This document shows positions 34,941 to 43,625 of a stretch of DNA of 64,000 nucleotides, piece after piece; positions within the stretch are counted from its first letter, which is position 1, and the number at the start of each line of letters is the position of its first letter. The DNA is from Bacteroidia bacterium. GTDB lineage: Bacteria > Bacteroidota > Bacteroidia > J057 > JADKCL01. Where the stretch lies: assembly GCA_020635905.1 (NCBI GenBank), contig JACJYV010000001.1, positions 1,364,001 to 1,428,000 on the forward strand. Direction: 5' to 3'. A program made the translations under genes and the position numbers. A model generated the notes under the pieces. That model searched no databases, was not told where the DNA came from, and was given only the letters and a program-made list of their open reading frames with translations.

Positions 34941-34969
34941 AAGCCACTTCCCCTGAAAGTGGCTTTTTT
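34941..34969 (+). terminator. Terminator after tRNA-Gly
   Basis: AAGCCACTT / AAGTGGCTT stem with a 7-nt loop followed by a run of T, 4 bp after the tRNA. Confidence 0.85.
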
Positions 34970-35077
34970 CATTTTTATGGGCTTATTCCTGCCTCAAACC
35001 TGCAAAAAAGCAATTTTGACCAAATATTTGAGCTGAAACGGCTTTCTACCCTCCGCAGGTTTTTGTATTTATGAAAG

Positions 35078-37039
35078 ATGAAACGCTTCCCATTTTCCCT
35101 CCTCCTCAGTCTCTGTTTCAGCCTTTTGGCCTGCAACCCGAAAGATATTCCCCATGAGACCCCCCTTTTGCCCCGCGCCACCCTGATGGGCGGCGAACGT
35201 TTTTCCGGCTTCAAAGCCGATCCCCTGGGCAGATTCCTCTTTTTTCAATCCACTGAACGGACTGACCAATTGTTCAGAATTCCCCTGGCGGCCAATCAGA
35301 GCTATGAGGAGGTAGAAACGGGCGGGCGTCCGCTTACCTGGGATTGTATGGCAGAAGGTCTGCTTTTTGCCACCCAGTTAGAAGGGAAATTTCAATTGAA
35401 ATACCTTTCCTACGCAGGCACCCTGCAAATCATTCCCCTGCCCGAAGGCTGCCAGAGGGTGCGCATCCTGGCCCTCAGCAAACCCGAAGCAAATCAGGCT
35501 GCTTTGGAGATCAGAACGGAAAATCCGCAACTGGCAGGCATTTACATCTTGGAGGAGAAAGGGGCAGAATTGAGCAAAAAATACGATTTACAGGATAAAA
35601 GGGTGTTTTTTGATGAAAACCTCGACCTGGCTGCGGCCCAGGGTCCCAATGACGAAGGGGGAAACACCCTGTATCAATTCAATGCAGAAAAACAGGCTTT
35701 CGAACCTTTTCTTGAAACGCCTTTTACCATGGATGTGACCATGCTGGGCGGATTTTCGGGGATTCTATCTGCCACCCAAACCAGCATTTATTTTACCAGC
35801 AACCTCGATTCAGACAAATCCCGCCTCTTTTGGCTCGACCGGAAAACGGGTCAAAAGCAGGAGCTGGCGGCCGACGAACTGGTGGACATCCTGCCCTTCG
35901 GGCAGTCTATGGATATGCTGGGCCGGGTGACCTCGGCCGTGGGACTGTTTGCCAAATCCCGGCGGGAAGTGGTCGATCCGTCCTGGGAGGCCGACCTGAA
36001 GCTGCTGGAAAGCAAGCTGAAAGGCGATCTCAGCTTCGCCCAATCCCTGAAAAATGATCAGCTGTGGCTGGTTCGCGAAATGGCGGGCAAGCCGTTCAGA
36101 TTCTATACTTTTGACCGCCAAACCAAGGAATTGACCTTCATTATCAGCGACCAGCCCTCCCTGGATACCCTCCAACTGGCTGACCGTCATGCATTTTCGG
36201 CCCAAACCCCGGACGGATTCTCCCTCCCCTTTCACCTTTATCTGCCGCCTGGCAGCGACACCAACGGAGACGGAATTCCCGAAAAACCCCTTCCCACCAT
36301 CCTGTACATGCACGGCGGACCCTGGGTGGGAGTGGTTCACTGGAATCAATACTTTCACTGGCGCAATTTTCAATTGCTGGCCAACCGCGGGTATGCCGTG
36401 GTAAACACGGAATTTCGGGGCAGCACGGGCCTGGGCAAGGATTTTGTGGAAGCTGCCCGCAAGAAATGGGGCACGGACATGGTGGCCGACAATGCTGTTG
36501 TGGCCGACTGGCTGGAGGAGCACAAGGTGGCAATTCCCGATAAAATCGGGCTTTGGGGCTGGTCTTATGGGGGCTATGCTACCATGGCAGGCCTGTCTTT
36601 TTACCCGGAAAAATATGCCTGCGGCATCGCCATGTACGGCCCCATGGACCTGGTTTCCTTCAACAAATCTGCTTATGTAAATGGTGAATTCTGGCACGAC
36701 TGGGTGGGAAATCCTTTTGACAGCACCGAAGCCCAAATGCTGGCTGCCCAATCACCCATTAATTTCGTTGACCAGGTTCGTGCACCCGTTTTGCTGACCA
36801 CGGGCAGTAAAGACGAGCGGGTGCCTCAGGCCCAAATGGATACCATGGCTACGGCGCTCAAAAATGCAGGCAAAGAGGTGCAGTATTTTTATTACCCCGA
36901 AGAGGTCCACGATTACCGCGCCGACTCCAACTGGATTTCCTTTTGGGAAGCGGGAGAAAAGTTTCTGGCAAAACACCTGGGCGGCAAATACCTGCCCGAT
37001 TCGAGCGGGGCGAAACCTGCTTATGTGGTGGTGTACTGA
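35078..37039 (+). CDS. Lipoprotein S9-family prolyl oligopeptidase-like peptidase
   Basis: 653 residues. Lipoprotein signal (MKRFPFSLLLSLCFSLLA-C). Residues ~30-360 form a beta-propeller-like domain of repeated strands. Residues ~370-650 are an S9 alpha/beta-hydrolase: oxyanion region MHGGPW, nucleophile Ser ~496 in GWSYGGYATM, Asp ~579 in GSKDERVP, His ~611 in EEVHDYR, so the catalytic triad is complete. It should cleave short peptides (dipeptidyl- or oligopeptidase type) at the cell envelope. Starts at the ATG at 35078. The convergent SNF2 gene ends 12 bp after its stop. Confidence 0.93.
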   Translation: MKRFPFSLLLSLCFSLLACNPKDIPHETPLLPRATLMGGERFSGFKADPLGRFLFFQSTERTDQLFRIPLAANQSYEEVETGGRPLTWDCMAEGLLFATQLEGKFQLKYLSYAGTLQIIPLPEGCQRVRILALSKPEANQAALEIRTENPQLAGIYILEEKGAELSKKYDLQDKRVFFDENLDLAAAQGPNDEGGNTLYQFNAEKQAFEPFLETPFTMDVTMLGGFSGILSATQTSIYFTSNLDSDKSRLFWLDRKTGQKQELAADELVDILPFGQSMDMLGRVTSAVGLFAKSRREVVDPSWEADLKLLESKLKGDLSFAQSLKNDQLWLVREMAGKPFRFYTFDRQTKELTFIISDQPSLDTLQLADRHAFSAQTPDGFSLPFHLYLPPGSDTNGDGIPEKPLPTILYMHGGPWVGVVHWNQYFHWRNFQLLANRGYAVVNTEFRGSTGLGKDFVEAARKKWGTDMVADNAVVADWLEEHKVAIPDKIGLWGWSYGGYATMAGLSFYPEKYACGIAMYGPMDLVSFNKSAYVNGEFWHDWVGNPFDSTEAQMLAAQSPINFVDQVRAPVLLTTGSKDERVPQAQMDTMATALKNAGKEVQYFYYPEEVHDYRADSNWISFWEAGEKFLAKHLGGKYLPDSSGAKPAYVVVY

Positions 37040-37051
37040 AGTAAATTTCTC

Positions 37052-40000
37052 TCAAATCTCCTTTATCAATGCCAGCAACTCTTTGGCGGACAATTTGGCG
37101 CTGGAATCAGGGCCTTCCAGCAAGCTGTCAGCGAGGTCGCGCTTGTCGGCGTGGAGTTTTACGATCTTTTCCTCAATGGTATTTTCCATGATGAGGCGGT
37201 AAATGGTGACCGGCCGTTGCTGCCCGATGCGATGCGCCCGGTCAGAGGCCTGGTCCTCGACTGCGGGGTTCCACCAGGGATCCATGTGAATGACATAGTC
37301 TGCCGCAGTGAGATTGAGACCCGTGCCCCCGGCTTTGAGGCTGATGAGAAAAACATCACCCTTGCCTGCCTGAAAGGCGTTGATTGCTTCCTGACGTTTG
37401 GCTGGCGGCGTGCTGCCATCCAGGTATTGCCAGGTCAGTTTCAACTCTCGTAATTTTTCCTGAATCAGTTCCAGATGCCCGACAAATTGACTGAAGACGA
37501 GTACTTTGTGCCCATTTTCAACCAATTCTTCCACCAGTTTTCCGAACACTTTCAATTTAGAACTTTCAATGGGGCTGTTGGGTACCACCAGGCGGGGATT
37601 GCAGCACAGGCGGCGCAGGCGCATAATTTCGGCCAGAATCTGCAGATTCTGGGGCAATCCATTGTCTGCACCAGTTTCGAGGGCCTCCACTGCCTGACGG
37701 CGGTGAATTTCGTACAACGCAGCCTCGTCTTCGCTCATTTCGACCTGCAGACTGATCTCCGTTTTGGGTGGCAATTCCTCCAGCACCTGACTTTTGCGTC
37801 GTCTCAGGATAAAAGGCTTGATCAGAGCTTGCAATTGCCTGCGGCGGGCCTTGTCGTCGTTTTTCTCAATGGGAATGGCAAAACGGGAGGAAAAATCCTC
37901 GTAGGTGCCCAGAAATCCGGGATTGATAAATTGAAATAAGGCCCACAATTCACCCAGGTGATTTTCCACGGGCGTCCCTGAAGCAATGATTTTGAACTTC
38001 CCATCCAGTTGCATGGCGGATTTGAAGCGCTTGGTGGTCACATTTTTGATGGCCTGGGCTTCATCCAGCACAATGGTTTCCCATGGCACGGAGGCCATCA
38101 ATTCTACTTCCTGCTGCATAAGGCCATAGCTGGTAAGCAGGATATCAAACGGGCCGAGACCAGCCATCAGGGCTTTGCGGTCGCCCAAACCGAATATGAC
38201 AGGTTTGAGGGTGGGGGCAAATTTGCTCACTTCTGCGGCCCAATTGCGGGTCACGGACGAAGGCGCCACCACCAGGGTGGGGCCCTTTTCGGCCCGGGTG
38301 AGAATGAGGGCCAGGGCCTGCATGGTTTTTCCCAGACCCATATCGTCGGCGAGGCAGGCGCCCACGCCCCAGTGAGCCAGGCGCGACAGCCAGGCAAATC
38401 CCTCCTGCTGATACTCGCGCAATTCAGCTTTCAGGGTGGATGGAACCACAGGCTTCAGATCCCGGGCCTTTTCAATGTGCCTGATCTGGTCTTTCCAATT
38501 TTTGTCGCCCAAAAATTCCCCGGCCTTTCCCACCAGATCCTGCAGGGACAGCGCGGCCAGGGGGTGAAATTCCAGACCTGATTTATTGCTTCTCAGGAAC
38601 CCTTCTGCCTCACCCAGTTTTTTCTGAAATTCAAGGGTCAGGGCGATAAATTGCCCGTCACTGATTTCCACAAACCTTCCTTTGGCGGTCTGGAGCCTTT
38701 TGAGCAACTCCTGAATTTCGATGATTTTACCCCCAGGAAGTTGCAATTCACCTGAAAGCCCAAACCAGTCACGTTTCTTGCTCACCCTCAACTTCAACTG
38801 CTCAAACGAGACCTGTTGTCCCACTTTAAGTTTTTCCCCTTCAGGCCATTCCAGCTGAATTTCCTTGCTTTCCTTGAGGGGCTGAATTTCCAGTAAAACC
38901 TGAAGACATTGTTCAGCGTCGTCAATTTCCCAGAGGAAATTCCCATTGTCCAACCTCCTGAGTTCGGGGCACTTCTGAATGATGCCCTGGGCCAGGCTCA
39001 CCTCCTCACCCAGGTTGCGTGAGGTCTGCACGGGAGTTCCTTTCAGGTTGGAAATTACACTTTCACCTCCCTGCCCCGGCCGATAAACCGGGCCCTCAGC
39101 GCCCAGGGGTTTTTGCAGAAATTCCAGTCGAAAACCATCCCCAATGGGCAACAGATGGACATAAAGACCCTTATTCAGTTTTACTTTTTTGATATTCTGC
39201 CCCAGGTCTTTGAGATCGGCATGCACATTGACCAGACCAGATATCCCTTCAACAACTTTTGCAAGTTCTTTTTTGGCTTCTTTGGGCAGGGTTACGGACT
39301 TTTTCCCAAAAATTTCTGCGATCCTCAGATGGGTTTGGTTGAATTTGGTGAGTTTGAAGCGGGTGGGAGTTTCACGGGTCACAACCAGGCCGGCACCTTT
39401 CTTGTCTGCCGGAAATTTCAACTCAATTCTGCCCTCCACTTCTGAAATAACCATCTCGGGTTCGCCCAGTACAAATTCACAGTGAACGTCATTGGTATCA
39501 CATAAAAAAAGGTAGGGATGGCCCACCAGGGCCTCCAGCGCCACGTCATAATTCAGGTGAAGGTCTGTGCCGTAATAGGAACGGATTTCCTCCACCGCGG
39601 TTGCGGCAACTTTGTGATCCTGGGGCAGCATCCCATCAATTTCACGGTCTCTGATCCTTTTCAACCCCACTTTCCTGCCTCCAGACCATGCCCCGTTCTT
39701 GCCCATCCTTTGTTCGTAGGGGTAAACCTGTTTGCTAATGAAATCAAAGTACCAAACCAGTCTGCTTTCTGCCTTGCTGATGCCATTTTTGTTGTTTTGG
39801 CCAAGGTAGGTCAGCGCACGCAGGATTTCCTTCCATTCCTCGTCCTTTTCGATCAGGTTTTGCAGGGATAAAATCCCCATTTTTTGTTGCAGATCTTCAA
39901 ATTCCGTTTTATAAGCAATGCTTTCGTTTTTCAGGGTGCTGATCAATCCTGCGTACTCCATTTGCAACCATTTATAATCACCATCCCGGGCAAATTGGTA

Positions 40001-41209
40001 AGCAGATTCCAAACGGCCTTTATCTATTTCTGGAATAGGCAAATTCCCCCAATGGCGGCACAGATTGTGAAAAAGGGTATCCAATGGCTTTTCAAAACTT
40101 CTGGCCGCCCCCAGGAGTTTTTGGGCCGGGTCAAAGTCGTTGATTACCACATAGGGAAGGGCATTCAAAAAGGAATAAATGCCCCCCAGAGACCCGGAAA
40201 CACCATTCTGTTTTTTGAGAATTGCCTTTACAAACTCCAGTTGGGTGAGGTCCTTGCTTTTCACCAGAGTCAGAATGTAAAAAATGCCAGTCCAGAGTGG
40301 ATAATAAATGGTGCGTTGGCCAGTGATTTTGCGCAAATCCTGCAAGCCCTGATCAAACAGGCTGACTGCTTTGGGGTAATTTCCCTTAAAAAATTCTACC
40401 AGCCCCAGGGCTCCAGGTCCCCAGGCCATTTTTGACCACGATTCTGCAAATTTTTCCGCTGCATGCATGTCTCCTTTCAATAGTTCAAGAAAAATCCCTG
40501 TTTCATAACAAAAATTCTGAATGGCAGGGTCATCGCTTTTCGAGATCAGTTCATTCAGAACCAACCCAATATCCACGGCGGGATCCAGATTCAACAATGA
40601 CAGGACCAAATATCTTTCCAGAATTAAAAACTGGAGCCGGGTCTGCAAACGAAGAAATTCTTCCACCAGAAATGGTTTGAAAAACAGGTCATTCACCTGC
40701 CCACTCATTCCCGCAACCTTGCCTTCCAATTCTCTCATCAGGGGCAAATACTTTTCAATTCCCTCATTATCTCCTCTCAAATAACTGATTCTGGTTTCCC
40801 GCAAAAGTGGATACCGCCTTCCTGCCCCGAAAAAAATGTACTTGCCCTCCAAAGGGTTTTCTTTGCGAAATGCCTCTAAAAACGTATCAAACCACCGATT
40901 TTTCATGCATTCCTGAATCACCACGGTTTCCATTCCTTCCTGAATGAAATACCCCTTATTGTATTTATTGATCCAGAACTTCTGTAAAAGTCCTTCCATC
41001 AGTGTGGAAAATTTGGTCAATTTCGTGACCTCCTTTTGCAGGCTTTTTGCACTTTTTAAAAGCCCTTCAAACAGACCAATTGTTTGGGAAGCAGCCATTG
41101 GCTCACCCGAGAGGGCAAGGGTCAACAGCAACATCTGCTCCTGGGGTTCGAGTTTGGAGAATTCTGCCCGCGTTCTGTTCAGATTTTTGAGAATGTCTTG
41201 TTGCTCCAT
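37052..41209 (-). CDS. SNF2-family DNA-dependent ATPase/helicase
   Basis: 1385 residues from the ATG at 41209 (MEQQDILKNLNRTRAEF); the frame continues 58 codons upstream through unlikely hydrophobic sequence. The N-terminal ~900 residues are a long helical region followed by a beta-rich part, without a clear family signature. The C-terminal third is a complete SNF2 motor: motif I DDMGLGKTMQ (~955-965), motif II LDEAQAIKN (~1046), motif III SGTPVENHLGELW, then a RecA-like second lobe with VFSQFVGHLE, LKAGGTGLNLTAAD and QASDRAHRIGQ. Bacterial SNF2 proteins of this type translocate on double-stranded DNA and can displace bound proteins or RNA polymerase; the specific role here is unknown. Not embedded in a recognisable defence cluster. 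It ends 12 bp from the convergent S9 peptidase gene. Confidence 0.93.
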   Translation of the reverse strand: MEQQDILKNLNRTRAEFSKLEPQEQMLLLTLALSGEPMAASQTIGLFEGLLKSAKSLQKEVTKLTKFSTLMEGLLQKFWINKYNKGYFIQEGMETVVIQECMKNRWFDTFLEAFRKENPLEGKYIFFGAGRRYPLLRETRISYLRGDNEGIEKYLPLMRELEGKVAGMSGQVNDLFFKPFLVEEFLRLQTRLQFLILERYLVLSLLNLDPAVDIGLVLNELISKSDDPAIQNFCYETGIFLELLKGDMHAAEKFAESWSKMAWGPGALGLVEFFKGNYPKAVSLFDQGLQDLRKITGQRTIYYPLWTGIFYILTLVKSKDLTQLEFVKAILKKQNGVSGSLGGIYSFLNALPYVVINDFDPAQKLLGAARSFEKPLDTLFHNLCRHWGNLPIPEIDKGRLESAYQFARDGDYKWLQMEYAGLISTLKNESIAYKTEFEDLQQKMGILSLQNLIEKDEEWKEILRALTYLGQNNKNGISKAESRLVWYFDFISKQVYPYEQRMGKNGAWSGGRKVGLKRIRDREIDGMLPQDHKVAATAVEEIRSYYGTDLHLNYDVALEALVGHPYLFLCDTNDVHCEFVLGEPEMVISEVEGRIELKFPADKKGAGLVVTRETPTRFKLTKFNQTHLRIAEIFGKKSVTLPKEAKKELAKVVEGISGLVNVHADLKDLGQNIKKVKLNKGLYVHLLPIGDGFRLEFLQKPLGAEGPVYRPGQGGESVISNLKGTPVQTSRNLGEEVSLAQGIIQKCPELRRLDNGNFLWEIDDAEQCLQVLLEIQPLKESKEIQLEWPEGEKLKVGQQVSFEQLKLRVSKKRDWFGLSGELQLPGGKIIEIQELLKRLQTAKGRFVEISDGQFIALTLEFQKKLGEAEGFLRSNKSGLEFHPLAALSLQDLVGKAGEFLGDKNWKDQIRHIEKARDLKPVVPSTLKAELREYQQEGFAWLSRLAHWGVGACLADDMGLGKTMQALALILTRAEKGPTLVVAPSSVTRNWAAEVSKFAPTLKPVIFGLGDRKALMAGLGPFDILLTSYGLMQQEVELMASVPWETIVLDEAQAIKNVTTKRFKSAMQLDGKFKIIASGTPVENHLGELWALFQFINPGFLGTYEDFSSRFAIPIEKNDDKARRRQLQALIKPFILRRRKSQVLEELPPKTEISLQVEMSEDEAALYEIHRRQAVEALETGADNGLPQNLQILAEIMRLRRLCCNPRLVVPNSPIESSKLKVFGKLVEELVENGHKVLVFSQFVGHLELIQEKLRELKLTWQYLDGSTPPAKRQEAINAFQAGKGDVFLISLKAGGTGLNLTAADYVIHMDPWWNPAVEDQASDRAHRIGQQRPVTIYRLIMENTIEEKIVKLHADKRDLADSLLEGPDSSAKLSAKELLALIKEI

Positions 41210-41378
41210 TTTGATTCGAAAAGTTGATAAATGTAGAGGGAGACAGAAAAAGAGTAAATGAAGAACTATCCACATGCGGTCAATTGGCAGCCGGAACGGA
41301 GGTATAAGCCAATCAGTAGAAAAAATCCTCACGAAACTGAAAACAGGCTTGTAATCCCAAAAATCGGGTACTATTTTT

Positions 41379-41399
41379 GACAAAATCTAAGATTTTGTC
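41379..41399. promoter_or_regulatory. Perfect 9-bp inverted repeat abutting a start codon
   Basis: GACAAAATC-TAA-GATTTTGTC at 41379-41399 ends exactly at the ATG (41400) of the beta-propeller T9SS gene. It could be an operator or an mRNA hairpin at the ribosome-binding region. Confidence 0.5.
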
Positions 41400-43619
41400 A
41401 TGAAAAGAACCCCAGTTTACCTGCTTTCCCTGCTTTTATTTTGTATCAAGAGCCAAATTCAAGCCCAGTCCTTTGAATGGGCGGTCAGTTTTGGCAATAC
41501 CCAGTATGAGGTCCCACAAGGCATTGATGTGGATACGGCAGGAAATGTTTACTCCACAGGTTTCTTTTACAGTTCCATGGATGCTGATCCTGGTGCGGGG
41601 GTATTTAACCTGGTTTCAAACGGGGGTCAGGATGCCTATATCCAAAAATTGAATGCCGCTGGCCAGTTTGTGTGGGCCAAAAGCATTGGAGGAGGATCCA
41701 GCGATATTCCCTATGATATTGCGGTCAGTAAATCGGGGGAAGTGTATGTCACAGGCAGGTTTGGTGGTACGGTGGATTTCGACCCGGGTCCGGGCACTTT
41801 TAACCTGACATCACCCACAGGAGCCTCACCCTTTTTGCTCAAACTGGACGCTTCAGGTAATTTTGCCTGGGCTGCTGCCTTTTCCTCCACCACCATTCCC
41901 GGCTATGGCTGGGAGCTGGCTCTTGACCCGTCCGGCAATCCGTTGATGGCTGCTCAGGGCGGAGGAACCATTGACTTTGACCCCGGGACGGGCACCCAAA
42001 ACAGTACCACCACCGGGTCTAATAACCTGCTTTTGGCCAAACTTACTTCTTCAGGGGCTTATGCCTGGCACAAAGTCATTCAGGGAACGACCTATATTTT
42101 ACCCAGGGCCCTGGATTATGACCAGGCTGGAAATGTGCTGGTAGGTGGCTATTATAATGGCGCTCCCGACGTGGACCCGGGAAATGGAACCTTCAATTTG
42201 TCCAATTCTGGAACTTCCTATGCGGGATTTGTGCTCAAGCTCAATGCAAGTGGGGATTTTGTCTGGGCCCGGGACTTTTGGACTGCGACCGGGAACATGT
42301 ACCCCAATGGGATTAAAACAGATCCCTGGAATAATATGACCGTGGTGGGCACTTTTGCAGACACGGTTGACTTTGACCCAGGGTCAGGTACTGCAATTCA
42401 CCTTACTTCTGGCGGAGACGAGGATTTTTTTGTCATGAGTCTGACCTCGGGTGGGGATTTTCGTTGGAGCAATACGTGCGGAGGAACCATTGCAGAGGAC
42501 GTTGCCTATAATGTGACGGTCGATAACCAGGGCAATTCATACACCACGGGGTATTTTATTGGCACGGTGGACTTCGACCCGGGTCAGGGAGTTTTCAATT
42601 TGGCTTCACAACCTTCTGCCCTGATTGGGTCAGCTTTCGTTCAGAAGGTGGATTCTGCGGGAAATTTTGTTTGGGCAGGGGGATTGAGTGGAAATAATGC
42701 CAGTCTGGACGGCCGGGCCATTGGCCTGGGCAAAGGCAAAAGTATCCACATTACGGGCCAGTTTAAAGGCACGGTGGATTTTGACCCGGGAGCAGGCGTC
42801 CAGAACAAAACTGCAACTTCTGGTTCTGTTCCCTATGATGCCTACGTGCTCAAACTTTCCCAATGCCCGCCCCAGGCCCCAACCACTTACATCACTGGAT
42901 CCGCCTGCGATTTTTATTTTTTGAATGGACAATTCTATACGGCCACGGGAACTTACACCCAAACCCTCTCCACCTCAGAAGGATGTGATTCCATCCTTTC
43001 ACTCAATCTGACCGTGAATCAGCCCACCACTTCCAGCCTGACCGTGGCCGCCTGTAATTCTTACAACCTGAATGGCACAACCTACTCCAGTTCAGGAACA
43101 TTCACCCAAACCCTCACCAACGCCGCGGGCTGCGATTCCACCCTCACCCTCAATCTGACTATTGATCAACTCGATAACTCCGTGACGGTCAATGGCAGCA
43201 CCCTCACCGCCAACCAATCCAACGCCCAATACCAGTGGCTGGATTGTGACAATAACTACTCGCCAGTTTCAGGGGCCACTGCTCAATCATTTTCACCCAT
43301 TGTTTCTGGAAATTATGCCGCCAGCCTCACTGCTGGAAGCTGCACAGATACTTCTGCCTGCATGGCAGTTACGGTGGTAGGCCTTTCCTCCCTGGAAGAC
43401 GAATTCCTGAGCGTTTACCCCAACCCCTCAACAGGAATTTTTGTGGTCAGGACCAATCTGATAATTGAGCAAATCAGAGTTTTGGACCTGCTGGGGGAGG
43501 AAATTTCACGTCCCCAGGGCCGTTTCATTGACCTGCAAAACTACCCCGCTGGCATGTACTTTCTCGATTTCCAGACGGAAAGGGGCAGAAAAGTGCTGCG
43601 GGTGGTGAAGGAAAATTGA
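41400..43619 (+). CDS. T9SS-secreted SBBP/beta-propeller repeat protein
   Basis: 739 residues. Signal peptide (MKRTPVYLLSLLLFCIKSQI). Residues ~25-490 are eight or so ~50-residue blade repeats with DxxGNVYSTG and VDFDPGxGxxNLTS signatures, typical of SBBP-type beta-propellers. After these come two copies of a ~50-residue module (ACxxYxLNGxxYxxxGTxTQTLxxxxGCDSxLxLNLT) and a QWLDCDNNY module, then a C-terminal T9SS sorting domain (VYPNPSTGIFVV ... GMYFLDFQTERG). The small modules are shared with the convergent neighbour at 43626-45317, implying module exchange. Expected on the cell surface; function unknown, possibly adhesion. Confidence 0.9.
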   Translation: MKRTPVYLLSLLLFCIKSQIQAQSFEWAVSFGNTQYEVPQGIDVDTAGNVYSTGFFYSSMDADPGAGVFNLVSNGGQDAYIQKLNAAGQFVWAKSIGGGSSDIPYDIAVSKSGEVYVTGRFGGTVDFDPGPGTFNLTSPTGASPFLLKLDASGNFAWAAAFSSTTIPGYGWELALDPSGNPLMAAQGGGTIDFDPGTGTQNSTTTGSNNLLLAKLTSSGAYAWHKVIQGTTYILPRALDYDQAGNVLVGGYYNGAPDVDPGNGTFNLSNSGTSYAGFVLKLNASGDFVWARDFWTATGNMYPNGIKTDPWNNMTVVGTFADTVDFDPGSGTAIHLTSGGDEDFFVMSLTSGGDFRWSNTCGGTIAEDVAYNVTVDNQGNSYTTGYFIGTVDFDPGQGVFNLASQPSALIGSAFVQKVDSAGNFVWAGGLSGNNASLDGRAIGLGKGKSIHITGQFKGTVDFDPGAGVQNKTATSGSVPYDAYVLKLSQCPPQAPTTYITGSACDFYFLNGQFYTATGTYTQTLSTSEGCDSILSLNLTVNQPTTSSLTVAACNSYNLNGTTYSSSGTFTQTLTNAAGCDSTLTLNLTIDQLDNSVTVNGSTLTANQSNAQYQWLDCDNNYSPVSGATAQSFSPIVSGNYAASLTAGSCTDTSACMAVTVVGLSSLEDEFLSVYPNPSTGIFVVRTNLIIEQIRVLDLLGEEISRPQGRFIDLQNYPAGMYFLDFQTERGRKVLRVVKEN

Positions 43620-43625
43620 TCTGCC

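Noticed and set aside
37052..41209. Phage-defence island around the SNF2 gene
   Set aside because: Neighbours are a secreted peptidase and T9SS proteins; no nuclease, methylase or PLD partner is adjacent.
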